Below, piece after piece: positions 8,486 through 16,764 of a stretch of 54,365 bases of DNA. The DNA is taken from assembly GCA_037439685.1 (NCBI GenBank), contig JBBIVO010000003.1:1-54365 (forward strand). The letters run 5' to 3'. The position numbers and the translations under genes are program-made. A model generated the notes under the pieces. It was not told the DNA's origin and did not search any database. It was given only the letters and a program-made list of their open reading frames with translations. Position 1 is the first letter of the stretch; every line of letters starts with the position of its first letter. The stretch comes from JAGTRB01 sp037439685. GTDB taxonomy: Archaea > Thermoproteota > Bathyarchaeia > TCS64.

Positions 8486-8839
8486 AAATCGAAACCATTC
8501 AACGAAATTGCGAATATAGTTTTTATGCTCAAGCATTTCAGGAGATTTAAAAGCCACATGTCATCACGGCCTCCCACCCTCGCCCTTATGGTGTATAACG
8601 GGAGGCCTAAATTTGGCCTCTTAATAGGAGTGAGAAGGTAAGTTAAGATTCCTTACTCCTCCAATTCCTCTAGCAATTTTTGTTAACTTGAATTACATGC
8701 CTTTAAGATTTATTAGATTTCAGGGTATATGCCTCTGTGAGGCTCATTTAATTGGCTCATCTGAGCCTCCCCAAGTTGCGGCGCACAGCTTATAAGCCGG
8801 TTCATATCTCAGGATGAAACCTGCCCATGGGGGTTCGGG
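8486..8839. other. Intergenic region between IS relic and ClC gene
   Basis: About 350 bases with AT-rich and GC-rich patches and no supported reading frame. A short imperfect palindrome lies around 8607-8623 (AGGCCTAAATTTGGCCT). Nothing else was recognised. Confidence 0.35.
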
Positions 8840-10546
8840 ATGCGCCTTCGGGAGGGCAGAGGGGGGAATAGGAACCTCAATTGGTTGAGGCTGGATGGAT
8901 ATAGGTCTCAGATTGGGATGTCATGCCTCATAGGCCTGGCCGTAGGCCTCTCCACGGTCGGCTTCGTGAAGCTCTACACGTACATCTGGTCCATCTATGA
9001 AGCGGCTCGTGCGATGAGCCGATACCTTCTCCTCCTCCCTGTCTTTAGCCTCTCTATCTCCTACCTTCTCGTCAAGGGGCTGGCGGAGGTGAAGGCGACG
9101 GGGTGTGGAACCCATGAGCTGCTCGAGGTCTACCACTATGGGGAGGGGGCTATACCCGAGAGGGACACCCTGGTTAAGCCCGTCGCGTCAGCCGTCACCA
9201 TAGGCCTCGGCGGGAGCGCTGGGCTTGAGGGCCCCAGCCTCCTCCTCGGTGGAGGGGTGGCATCGGCCATCTGCAGGAGGCTTAGGGTCTCAACCGAGGG
9301 TTTGAGGATATACCTCCTCTCGGGCGCGGCTGCGGGGCTCTCGGCGGTCTTCAAGGCTCCGCTGACTGGCATACTATACGCCATCGAGATCCCCTACCAG
9401 AGAGACCTTGTCAAGGAGGCCTTCATACCTGCCACCTTCTCTTCCCTAGTGGCCTACTTCATCTCCATAAGGATGCTCGGAGCTGAGACCCTCTTCCCCC
9501 CGATGCAATATCTGATCACGCCCTCCTACTGGATGGTGGCTCACTCCCTCCTCCTAGGCCTAGCAGCGGCTGGATGTGGAGTCGCCTTCACAATCCTCTC
9601 TAGGCTTATGAAGAGGCTAGCTTCAGAGGGCTCTATCGGGGTTTTTAACCCCATCACTGGAGGGCTCTTGATAGGATTATTGGGGTGGTTCCTCCCCCAG
9701 ACCCTGGGCCTGGGATATGACACCATAGGGGAGCTGCTCCGCGGAGGGGGGCTTCCCCTAAGCCTCCTCGCAGCGCTCATAGTCTTCAAGATGGTTGCGA
9801 CCTCGATAACCCTCAGCTCAGGGGGAAGCGGAGGCCTCTTCGTCCCATCGATATTCGTCGGATCGGCCCTTGGGGCGGCCTACTCCAGGGGGCTTATTGG
9901 GGAGCCAAGTCAGATGATGGGTGCGGCGTCCATCGCCGCCCTGATATCCTCAACCAACAAGACGCTCTTCGCGGGCATAGCCTTCGTGGCCGAGACCTCG
10001 GGCCCATCGTCTATAATCCCAGCCCTCATCTCGGCCACCACGGCCTACTTCGCGTCTGGAAGATACTCCTTCTTCTCCGATGTTCAGCCAGTCTACCGCA
10101 TGGTGGAGGAGGAAGAGGCTGTTGAGATACTATACCACAACTTGAGGGAGAAGGGGTTGATCAACACCTTCAAGGAGCTTAGGGCCGCTCAGGTGATGAC
10201 ACCCAACCCGGTCTTCCTAACGGAGGGGACGACCCTGGATGAGGCTATCAACACCATGAAATATCACGATTACAGAGTTTATCCAGTTGTGACAGAGTCA
10301 GGTTCATTAATTGGATGTATAGAAATAGAGGATATTCTAAAGATTCCTGATTATAAAAGAGGGTTGACACTTAATTCTATGCCATTAAAGAGGCCAATAA
10401 TGGTTAAAGAAGACGATAGTTTAGGAAAGGTTATGGAATTGATGATAGAATATAAGGCCGATCATATATATGTTGTAAAGGATCTTGAAAGTAGAGAGCT
10501 GAGGGGCGTCGTGGCCGGGATGGATATCTTGAAGAAACTTATATAG
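8840..10546 (+). CDS. ClC-family chloride channel/transporter with two CBS domains
   Basis: A 568-residue membrane protein with about ten or more hydrophobic segments. The ClC ion-path motifs are visible: GSAGLEGPS (125-133), with the gating glutamate Glu130, and SSGGSGGLFVPSIFVGSALGA about two-thirds along. The presence of the gating glutamate is compatible with chloride/proton exchange or a gated channel. The C-terminal 120 residues form a CBS pair (VMTPNPVFL..., then RPIMVKEDD...), usually a sensor for adenine nucleotides or ionic state. The stretch coding the CBS pair (about 10258-10495) is much more AT-rich than the rest of the gene, with codons such as AAA, ATA and TTA. This suggests that the tail was replaced or exchanged. 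The downstream gene is convergent and ends only ten bases away. Confidence 0.9.
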   Translation: MRLREGRGGNRNLNWLRLDGYRSQIGMSCLIGLAVGLSTVGFVKLYTYIWSIYEAARAMSRYLLLLPVFSLSISYLLVKGLAEVKATGCGTHELLEVYHYGEGAIPERDTLVKPVASAVTIGLGGSAGLEGPSLLLGGGVASAICRRLRVSTEGLRIYLLSGAAAGLSAVFKAPLTGILYAIEIPYQRDLVKEAFIPATFSSLVAYFISIRMLGAETLFPPMQYLITPSYWMVAHSLLLGLAAAGCGVAFTILSRLMKRLASEGSIGVFNPITGGLLIGLLGWFLPQTLGLGYDTIGELLRGGGLPLSLLAALIVFKMVATSITLSSGGSGGLFVPSIFVGSALGAAYSRGLIGEPSQMMGAASIAALISSTNKTLFAGIAFVAETSGPSSIIPALISATTAYFASGRYSFFSDVQPVYRMVEEEEAVEILYHNLREKGLINTFKELRAAQVMTPNPVFLTEGTTLDEAINTMKYHDYRVYPVVTESGSLIGCIEIEDILKIPDYKRGLTLNSMPLKRPIMVKEDDSLGKVMELMIEYKADHIYVVKDLESRELRGVVAGMDILKKLI

Positions 10547-10556
10547 AGCCGGTGCC

Positions 10557-12446
10557 TCAGACGATCAGCCTCTCAGTCCCCTTGAAGGGGAGGTGCTCCT
10601 CGGCCCATCCGACCCCAAGCCTTTCAAGGGTCCCTGATAGGGGTATCCCATCCCTGTCCCATCCCATCATCTCGTAATAGAAATCTATAGCCCTCCTGAG
10701 CTCCCCTGGGTCCATCCCCCTCTTCGAGAGGGGGCCGGAGCTCTGGGGTTGGAAGAACCTCTCGGGGAGCCAGTCATCCGCCGATGTTAGGCCCTCCCTG
10801 ACGTTGAAGAGCCTGGCGAGGGTGAGGATCCTCTCAGCGGCCTCCGCGAGCTCGAGGAGCGATATGTCCCAGCCCGTCACAGCCTGCAGGAGGTCGACGT
10901 ACTCTGTGAACCTCCAAGGTGGGAACTGGCAGATCGATAGGCTGTTGGCGGCCACCCTCATCTCCGTCCACCTCTTGTAAAGCCTCACCTTCTCTCCTCC
11001 CAGGCTGTCTACTGGGACCTCCTCGAGGATCCCGAGGGGCCTAACCCTCAGGTAGTTCTCCGGCGTCATGAAGGTGTCGTGGAGGTTGGCGCAGTGGTCC
11101 GCGCCCATGGGGCAGACGGCGTAGCCGAGGCCGAGGCCCTTCTTCAACCTTGGCTCATGCATGGGCACCTCCAACCCCTTCACGTGGATGGCGTAGGCCA
11201 TAGCCCCTTCTCCAAGCCTCTCAGAGGCCCTCTTCACCCCCTCAGCCAGAAGGTCTCCCAACCCCTCCCTCCTCCCGATCATCTCCACCATCCTGAGCAT
11301 CGCCCCGGCATTCCCGAAGGTCAGGTCGATCCCGCCTGTATCCTCCTTGGAGATCACTTTGTTCTCGTAGCACTCCATGGCGAAGGCTATGGTGGCCCCC
11401 GTGCTTATGGTGTCCAACCCATACCTCTGGCAGAGCTCGTTCGCCTTGCATATGGCGGCTAGGTCCGAGACCCCGCAGTCCGACCCCAGGGCTGCGAGGG
11501 TCTCATACTCGGGGCCCCCATACCTCGCCTCCACTAGGTAGGGCTCCTTCAGCTCAACCACCTTCTTACAGCGTACCCCGCATGCGTAGCAGGTCTCCAT
11601 CCCAACCCTAAACCTCTCCTTGACGGCTATGGCATCTATCTCCGTAACCTCCTTGAACTCTCCATCCCTGAAGTTCCTCGTGGGGAGGTTACCCGTCTCG
11701 GCGTAGGCGTCCATCGCGGCCCCGGTCCCGTACTCGTGTAGGCTCCTCGCCTCTGTGGGTATCCTGGAGTTGACGAGCCTCGCAAGCTCCCTAAGCCTCT
11801 CCGGGTTCGCCGCCTTCGGGGGGTTGTGGCCCCTCACGGCCACCCCCTTGAGCCTCTTCGACCCCATGACGGCGCCCAGGCCGCACCTTCCAGCCACGTG
11901 GTTGAGGTCGTTGATCACCGATGCGAACCTCACAAGCCTCTCCCCGCCAGGCCCTATTATGGCCGTCTTGGCCTGGGGCTCCCCAACCTCAAGCCTCATC
12001 CTATCCTGGCACTCTCCGACCTCTAGGCCCCAGAGGCCTGAGGCATCCCTAAGCTCGGCCCTCCCATCCTCAACCCATAGCCATACGGGCTCCTCGGATG
12101 AGCCCTTGAAGATGAGGGCGTCGAAGCCCGCATGCTTCAGCTCAGCCCCCCAATAGCCCCCCACATCGGATTCCCCGAAGCCTCCCGTCAACGGTGACTT
12201 TCCGCCCACTGCGTTGCGGCCGCTCCCTGAGAAGGGCGCTCCGGTTAATACGCCCGTCGCCATTATCAGTAGGTTCTCTGGGCCCAGGGGGTCCACCCCG
12301 GCCTCCAACTCTCTGAGGAGGTAGTAGGCCACGGCCCCCATTCCCCCGAGGTACATCCTGTACCAGCCCTCAGGGGGATGCTCAACCCTCATCCCCCCGC
12401 TCTCAAGGTCCACCCACAGAACCTTACCTGTATATCCAAATGGCAA
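10557..12446 (-). CDS. aor: Aldehyde:ferredoxin oxidoreductase (tungsten enzyme)
   Basis: 629 residues, the usual size of the AOR family. It oxidises an aldehyde to the acid and passes electrons to ferredoxin, using a tungsto-bispterin and one 4Fe-4S cluster in the cytoplasm. The N-terminal beta domain begins GYTGKVLWVDL. The pterin-binding stretch has GRNAVGGKSPLTGGFGESD (77-95) and AGRCGLGAVMGSKRLK. The cluster ligands are Cys286, Cys289 and Cys293 (CYACGVRC), with the fourth at Cys506 (SLSICQF). All key residues appear intact. A possible small hairpin lies in the divergent spacer in front. No moa or ferredoxin gene is next to it. The substrate within the family cannot be decided. Confidence 0.92.
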   Translation of the reverse strand: MPFGYTGKVLWVDLESGGMRVEHPPEGWYRMYLGGMGAVAYYLLRELEAGVDPLGPENLLIMATGVLTGAPFSGSGRNAVGGKSPLTGGFGESDVGGYWGAELKHAGFDALIFKGSSEEPVWLWVEDGRAELRDASGLWGLEVGECQDRMRLEVGEPQAKTAIIGPGGERLVRFASVINDLNHVAGRCGLGAVMGSKRLKGVAVRGHNPPKAANPERLRELARLVNSRIPTEARSLHEYGTGAAMDAYAETGNLPTRNFRDGEFKEVTEIDAIAVKERFRVGMETCYACGVRCKKVVELKEPYLVEARYGGPEYETLAALGSDCGVSDLAAICKANELCQRYGLDTISTGATIAFAMECYENKVISKEDTGGIDLTFGNAGAMLRMVEMIGRREGLGDLLAEGVKRASERLGEGAMAYAIHVKGLEVPMHEPRLKKGLGLGYAVCPMGADHCANLHDTFMTPENYLRVRPLGILEEVPVDSLGGEKVRLYKRWTEMRVAANSLSICQFPPWRFTEYVDLLQAVTGWDISLLELAEAAERILTLARLFNVREGLTSADDWLPERFFQPQSSGPLSKRGMDPGELRRAIDFYYEMMGWDRDGIPLSGTLERLGVGWAEEHLPFKGTERLIV

Positions 12447-12522
12447 GTTTAATCCACCGCCATTTAATGATGCTAGAACGGTTAATTAATTATATCTATT
12501 ATATCCTCCAGGGTCATGGGTT

Positions 12523-12561
12523 TAGGCCTCTCCTTTGGAGGAGCGAGGCGTAGGAGGCCTA
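12523..12561. promoter_or_regulatory. Nested inverted repeat in the aor/alr divergent spacer
   Basis: TAGGCCTC at 12523-12530 and its complement GAGGCCTA at 12554-12561 enclose a second short dyad (TCC...GGA). It lies between the start of aor and the TATA-like TTTTAT at 12618-12623 before the racemase. It could be an operator shared by both genes or chance in AGGCCT-rich DNA. Confidence 0.3.
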
Positions 12562-12652
12562 TCTCTGGAGGACTTTCCTTTAAGATCTCATCGATTGGCC
12601 TCTCATAGGCGGGCCCCTTTTATCCATCCCTCCAGATAAATAATTGACCTAT

Positions 12653-13849
12653 ATGGCGGAGGAGTACTTCAATTCTCAGCCCTCCCCGTTAGAGATCGAG
12701 GAGAGGCTGGAGGGGTACCCATCCTGGATCGAGTTGGACCTCGACTGCGTCAGCCACAACCTGGAGGAGATCAGGAGGAGGGTTGGGGTTGAGGTGATCC
12801 CCTGCGTTAAGGCCAACGCGTATGGCCACGGCCTAGTTCCAATAGTGGCCCATCTCATGAGGAGGGGTGTGAGGAGGGTCTTGGTGGCGAAGCTCTGGGA
12901 GGCGATGCAGCTGAGGGAGGCAGGCCTAGACTGCGGCGTCATCAACATAGACCCCATCTTCACAGGTAGCCAGTATAATTATGTGGTCGAGGAGGGGATC
13001 ACCCAGGCGGTATTCACCAGGGAGGTGGCGGATAGGCTCAGCCATGCAGCATGCAGCCTGGGGAGGAGGGCGAGCGCCTTCGTCAAGGTGGACACGGGGC
13101 TTGGGAGGGTCGGCGTAAGGCATGATAGGGCTGCCGACTTCATCGAATACGTCTCCTCCCTTAAGGGTATCAGGCTTGAGGGGATATTCTCCACCTTCAC
13201 GGAGGATAATGCCTATGACAAGATCCAGCTGGAGAGGATGCTCGCCGTGGATATGGAGCTGAGGAGGAGGGGGATAGACCCAGGCACTAGGAGCATCGCG
13301 AGCAGCAACGCCATCCTCCACATGCCCGATTCATACCTCGACGCCGTTAGGCCAGGCCTGACCATCTACGGAGTCTATCCTGAGGAGGAGGATAGGAAGG
13401 CGGGCCTCGACCTCAGGCAGGCGCTATCCTTCAAGGCCAGGCTTGAGCTGGTTAAGTGGATAGAGGCGGGGGATCCCCTCACCTACAATCGTAGGTTCAT
13501 CGCCCAGAGGAGGATGAAGGTGGGAACAGTCCACGTCGGCTACTCCGATGGATACCCCAGAGGCCTATCCAACAAGGGGCTCGTTAGGGTTGGATGCTCT
13601 CTGTGCAGGGTCCTCGGCTCAGTCTCCATAAACCATCACATAATCGACCTAGAGGGGGTTGAGGCTAAAGGGGGGGAGATAGTCGAGCTTATAGGGAAGG
13701 AGGGGGAGAACAGCATCGGCAGCCTGGCCAGAGAGGCGGGCATAATGACCTACACCCTCTGCGTAGGCCTAAACCCCCTCACCCCAAGGGTCTACTACGG
13801 GCAGGGAAGACCCGTAGCCCTCATGGAGCCCAAGCTAACGATCCAATAA
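12653..13849 (+). CDS. alr: Alanine racemase-family PLP enzyme
   Basis: A fold-type III PLP enzyme. The Schiff-base lysine sits in CVKANAYGHG (Lys53 from this start). KVDTGLGRVGV and RPGLTIYGVYP are present, and the catalytic tyrosine lies in VGYSDGYPRG (Tyr297). The length (398) is slightly above the usual 360-390. It interconverts L- and D-alanine or a close relative. Alanine racemase is uncommon in archaea, which lack peptidoglycan. Its place near a D-Ala-D-Ala-ligase-like gene suggests D-alanine has a real use here. A TTG at 12644 could extend it by three residues; I preferred the ATG. TTTTAT at 12618-12623 is the likely TATA element. Confidence 0.88.
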   Translation: MAEEYFNSQPSPLEIEERLEGYPSWIELDLDCVSHNLEEIRRRVGVEVIPCVKANAYGHGLVPIVAHLMRRGVRRVLVAKLWEAMQLREAGLDCGVINIDPIFTGSQYNYVVEEGITQAVFTREVADRLSHAACSLGRRASAFVKVDTGLGRVGVRHDRAADFIEYVSSLKGIRLEGIFSTFTEDNAYDKIQLERMLAVDMELRRRGIDPGTRSIASSNAILHMPDSYLDAVRPGLTIYGVYPEEEDRKAGLDLRQALSFKARLELVKWIEAGDPLTYNRRFIAQRRMKVGTVHVGYSDGYPRGLSNKGLVRVGCSLCRVLGSVSINHHIIDLEGVEAKGGEIVELIGKEGENSIGSLAREAGIMTYTLCVGLNPLTPRVYYGQGRPVALMEPKLTIQ

Positions 13850-14089
13850 TCATATCACAAAGCGCGATGCCCTATCATTACATTTATTTGGACACATCGA
13901 TGTGAAGCATGGGACTCCTCACCTCAGAGCATTCAAGTATTCAACCCTCAAGACTCATCTCTGGACGTTAGATGTTCTCCCACCTCGATTAAGCCTCCCA
14001 GCCTCGTAGACGAGATCCCTTAATTATGGATAGGGCCCCCTACTCTAACCCTCCTCGGGGAGGCCTATCTCCTAAGGGCTCCATCGCCC
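13850..14089. other. Intergenic spacer after alr
   Basis: 240 bases with no supported coding frame or RNA; a mixed AT/GC spacer that leads to the convergent RHH gene. Confidence 0.3.
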
Positions 14090-14230
14090 TCAGGCCTTCC
14101 GGTTCCTAGACCTCTTATACTCCCTTAGGCCGAGCCTCAGGATGAAGGTGCTCCTCTTCTCCCTCCCTCTGAGGGACTCGATCTCCTCCATAAGCTCGGG
14201 GTCTACGGTGACTCCCAGATGCCGTCTCAT
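14090..14230 (-). CDS. Small ribbon-helix-helix DNA-binding protein (CopG/antitoxin type)
   Basis: A 46-residue product starting MRRHLGVTVDPELMEEIES and ending with RSTFILRLGLREYKRSRNRKA. The arrangement (short beta strand HLGVTVD, helix PELMEEIESLRG, then a helix begun by RSTFILRLGLREY) is the ribbon-helix-helix fold, which works as a dimer and binds operator DNA through the strand. It could be a stand-alone repressor or the antitoxin of a lost toxin-antitoxin pair. No toxin-like gene (PIN or RelE type) lies next to it. Three phased TGTAAC repeats lie 59-84 bases before its start and could be its own operator. Confidence 0.65.
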   Translation of the reverse strand: MRRHLGVTVDPELMEEIESLRGREKRSTFILRLGLREYKRSRNRKA

Positions 14231-14288
14231 TTAGAGCTCTAAAAATTTAAAACATGAAATAATTGATAAATCTTATCGAATTTATTTT

Positions 14289-14314
14289 TGTAACATTCTG
14301 TAACATGTTGTAAC
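14289..14314. repeat. Three TGTAAC direct repeats at exact 10-bp spacing
   Basis: TGTAAC occurs at 14289-14294, 14299-14304 and 14309-14314. The period of one DNA turn puts all copies on the same face. The middle also holds the palindrome AACATGTT. It lies just upstream of the RHH gene and resembles a cooperative operator. Confidence 0.55.
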
Positions 14315-14627
14315 TGACAGAATTAACATCCATCATCGGTTTCAGGAATTCAACCCATTCTAGTATATGGTGTTGGGTTAACTCTTTACTCGAATAACGA
14401 GATGAGAGGATCCATTTGAAGCCTTCTCCGTAGACACTCAGAGCGGATTCATACCATAACCCGGCTTTCCCAAGGCCTTCCGATAATCCCCCTTTAAGCG
14501 GAGGCTCAGCAACATAAGCCCGATGCAAGGGCTTAATCCTCCCTCTTAAACCTCAAGGTTCCCGGCCTTTTTTATGGAGGGGGCGAGCTCCCCCAGATAT
14601 GGGGCATCCTTTAAGGGAGGGGATAAT

Positions 14628-14637
14628 GTTTTTTAAG
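14628..14637 (+). promoter_or_regulatory. TATA-like box of the tRNA gene
   Basis: GTTTTTTAAG lies about 40 bases before the tRNA 5' end, which would leave a short leader trimmed by RNase P. Confidence 0.4.
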
Positions 14638-14674
14638 AGGCATTGGCACCCAATCTTCGGGTAGCCCAAGGGTT

Positions 14675-14782
14675 AGCGGGGTGGGGCAGCCAGGTTTAGC
14701 CCGCGGGGCTCATAACCCCGAGGTCGGTAGTTCAAAAAGGGGTTAGGGTTCTAGCCCCTTGAAAGTCTACCCCCCGCTACCA
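14675..14782 (+). tRNA. Initiator tRNA-Met (CAT) with an intron in the T-loop
   Basis: A complete cloverleaf can be drawn. The acceptor stem AGCGGGG pairs with CCCCGCT (14772-14778). The D stem is GGGC/GCCC. The anticodon stem is CGGGG/CCCCG, with loop CTCATAA and anticodon CAT at 14711-14713. The variable loop has five bases and the T stem is GGTAG/CTACC. The discriminator is A, and CCA is encoded (14780-14782). The A1-T72 pair and the three stacked G-C pairs at the base of the anticodon loop are known marks of archaeal initiator tRNA. The T-loop reads TTCAA, then about 29 extra bases, then GT. Removing these gives a normal seven-base loop and a mature tRNA of 79 bases including CCA. Confidence 0.9.
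14736..14764 (+). other. Noncanonical tRNA intron (about 29 bases)
   Basis: The insert lies in the T-loop. GGGGTTAG pairs with CTAGCCCC around the loop GGTT, with one G-T pair. The exon bases TTCAA can pair with TTGAA at the 3' side, giving the bulge-helix-bulge-like shape cut by archaeal splicing endonuclease. The exact cut is ambiguous by up to three A residues because both edges have AAA. Confidence 0.75.
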
Positions 14783-15026
14783 CACCACAACCTCAGGGAA
14801 GGAGAGGGGTTAAAAAACCAAGTATTTTATACTCATTATTAAGGAGGGAGCCTAAAATATATCCATGAGCATCGTCTCCGTCATGGTTGTTATGAGCAAT
14901 TTTCTATGCTTATTTCCAACGCCCCTTAGTCTCCTCGGGTTACAGAATCAATTGAATGGTTTTGAATCTCTTTGCTTTAGGAGCTCTTGGTTGACTAAAA
15001 ACCTTAAATTTTCATACCGCTATTAG
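14783..15026. other. Intergenic spacer after the tRNA
   Basis: 244 bases. GGTTAAAAAACC at 14812-14823 is a short dyad with A run soon after the tRNA and may help end transcription. CCTTAAATTTTC just before 15027 is AT-rich promoter-like sequence for the next gene. Confidence 0.3.
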
Positions 15027-16607
15027 ATGGTTGAGATGAAGGAGATATCTAAGGAGAAGCAGGCTGCATTTGAATGGGTTGACGAGAATGAGAAGTGGAT
15101 CTCGGACTTCCATCAGTTGATATGGAACTTAGCCGAGCCGGCGTGGAGGGAGTACAGGTCCGCTGAGGCCTACTGCAAGCTCCTCAGAGATGAGGGGTTC
15201 AGGGTGGTTGAGGGAACCGGGGAGATGCCGACGGCCTTCATGGCCACCTATGGCTCTGGCAGGCCCGTTATAGCCGGGTACGCCGAGTATGATGCCGTGC
15301 CGGGCTTCTCCCAGAAGCCGGCTCCATACAGGGCGCCAAGGGACGGCCTCAACCCCTGGGCAGCAGGGCACACCGACCCCCACTCCTCATTGGGCGTCGC
15401 CTCTCTGGTCGGGGTGCTGGCGGCTAAGAGGGTGATGGAGAGGTATGGGATCAGGGGAACCCTGAAGTTCTTCGGGGAGCCCGCTGAGAAGGTCTGCGGC
15501 TCTAAGCCCGTCCACGCCGCCAAGGGATACTACGACGAGACAGACGCGGCGATATGCTACCACCCAGGAGGCTACAACACCTGCCTATGGGAGACCCAGA
15601 GCGGAGCCTACTGGAGCGCCGTCTTCACCTTCGAGTGCCTGGAGCCTGAGAGGTGGTTCAAGCCCGTCGCCCCCATGAGGATGGGGGGCCATGCAGGGGG
15701 GAGGTGCCCAGCAGCTCTGGACGCGGTCTGCCTGATGTACACGACGACGAAGTACACGAAGGAGGCCATGCTCCCCCACTCCTCCTACTGGACCCTGAAC
15801 GAGTTCGTAATGGTTGGAGGCCAATGCACCTCCGACAACGTACCTCCCAGTATAGGCCAGATCCAGTATGCTTGGAGGACTCCAACCCTGGAGATGGCCC
15901 AGAGGGTCTACGAGGTCCTGGAGAACAACGCGAGGCATGTCGCGGAGATAACCTTCTGCAGGCTAACGGTTCGATGGGTGACGAAGACGAGGGTGGCCCT
16001 GCCAAACAATGCCATGGCTGAGATAACCTACAGGAACCTCGAGCTGGTTGGACCCCCAAGTTATGGAGAGGAGGCTAGGAGGGTGGGTAGAGAGATACAG
16101 AGGGGCCTCGGCCTAGAGCCGATGGAAGACCCCTTCACGGAGGAGTGCCAGAGGCTCACCCCACCCCAAGATTATGAGGCTATCCAGAGGAGGACCCTAG
16201 AACCCTGGCAGCGCCACATGGGGGCAGACGATTATGTGGAGTACACTTGGCACGCCCCCTCGGTGAGGCTATACACGGCCAAGGCCATCCTCAGACCTCC
16301 TACCACCGGCTACGTATATCCCTCGTGGGCGGTGAACGCCTTGGGGGGGATAAGGTGCACGATAGACCCGAGCATAATGGTTGCGGGGAAGACCATGGCT
16401 GCAACCTACATAGACCTCTTGACAAGGCCTGACCTCCTGGTCAAGGCCAAGGCGGAGTTCGACGAGAGGACTGGGGGAGGAATAGGGGGGTCGAGGTGGG
16501 TGGCTCCCCTCCTCCCAAGGGACTTCAAGCCTCCCGTGGACCTCAGATGGCCTGAGTACGTGACAACCCCCCGCGGAGAGGAGTGGTGGATACCGACCCC
16601 AAAATAG
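15027..16607 (+). CDS. M20-family amidohydrolase, AbgB-like
   Basis: A 526-residue zinc aminoacylase/peptidase resembling aminobenzoyl-glutamate utilisation protein B. Visible features are the GYAEYDAVPG strand (about 89-98), the AAGHTDPHSSLGVASLVGVLAAK metal-ligand stretch (about 112-134), FGEPAEKVCGSKP (148-160), and a long dimerisation/lid insertion with AMLPHSSYW. AbgB relatives cut amide bonds of N-acyl amino acids or dipeptide-like compounds in the cytoplasm. The substrate here is unknown. It lies between a racemase and the ATP-grasp operon and may trim an amide product from them, but this is only positional inference. Some members have C-terminal motifs such as SVRLYTAKA, here in the segment before the final 100 residues. 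Confidence 0.8.
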   Translation: MVEMKEISKEKQAAFEWVDENEKWISDFHQLIWNLAEPAWREYRSAEAYCKLLRDEGFRVVEGTGEMPTAFMATYGSGRPVIAGYAEYDAVPGFSQKPAPYRAPRDGLNPWAAGHTDPHSSLGVASLVGVLAAKRVMERYGIRGTLKFFGEPAEKVCGSKPVHAAKGYYDETDAAICYHPGGYNTCLWETQSGAYWSAVFTFECLEPERWFKPVAPMRMGGHAGGRCPAALDAVCLMYTTTKYTKEAMLPHSSYWTLNEFVMVGGQCTSDNVPPSIGQIQYAWRTPTLEMAQRVYEVLENNARHVAEITFCRLTVRWVTKTRVALPNNAMAEITYRNLELVGPPSYGEEARRVGREIQRGLGLEPMEDPFTEECQRLTPPQDYEAIQRRTLEPWQRHMGADDYVEYTWHAPSVRLYTAKAILRPPTTGYVYPSWAVNALGGIRCTIDPSIMVAGKTMAATYIDLLTRPDLLVKAKAEFDERTGGGIGGSRWVAPLLPRDFKPPVDLRWPEYVTTPRGEEWWIPTPK

Positions 16608-16764
16608 TCCCCTTTTTCTCCTTTCCATTTTACGGGTTTCGGTGGTCTGCTCATCGGTCTAGAGGGGCAGCGCTATTTGGTTAAGGCTGGAAGCCATGAG
16701 TTTGAGCATGGAGGGCCAAGTCCCTTAAAGCCTAGTTTGTGTAGGTTATTCCGAGGCGCCTCGT

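Larger units (their letters stand above)
14231..14674. other. Regulatory spacer between RHH gene and tRNA
   Basis: 444 bases. The part next to the RHH gene (14231-14320) is very AT-rich and holds the TGTAAC array. The middle has an open frame on the minus strand (14247-14528) with no recognisable family, which I do not call. A TATA-like run before the tRNA is at 14628-14637. Confidence 0.4.

Noticed and set aside
14247..14528. 93-residue open frame on the minus strand upstream of the RHH gene
   Set aside because: No family resemblance, an AT-rich tail, and the phased TGTAAC array lies inside it; a regulatory spacer explains it better.
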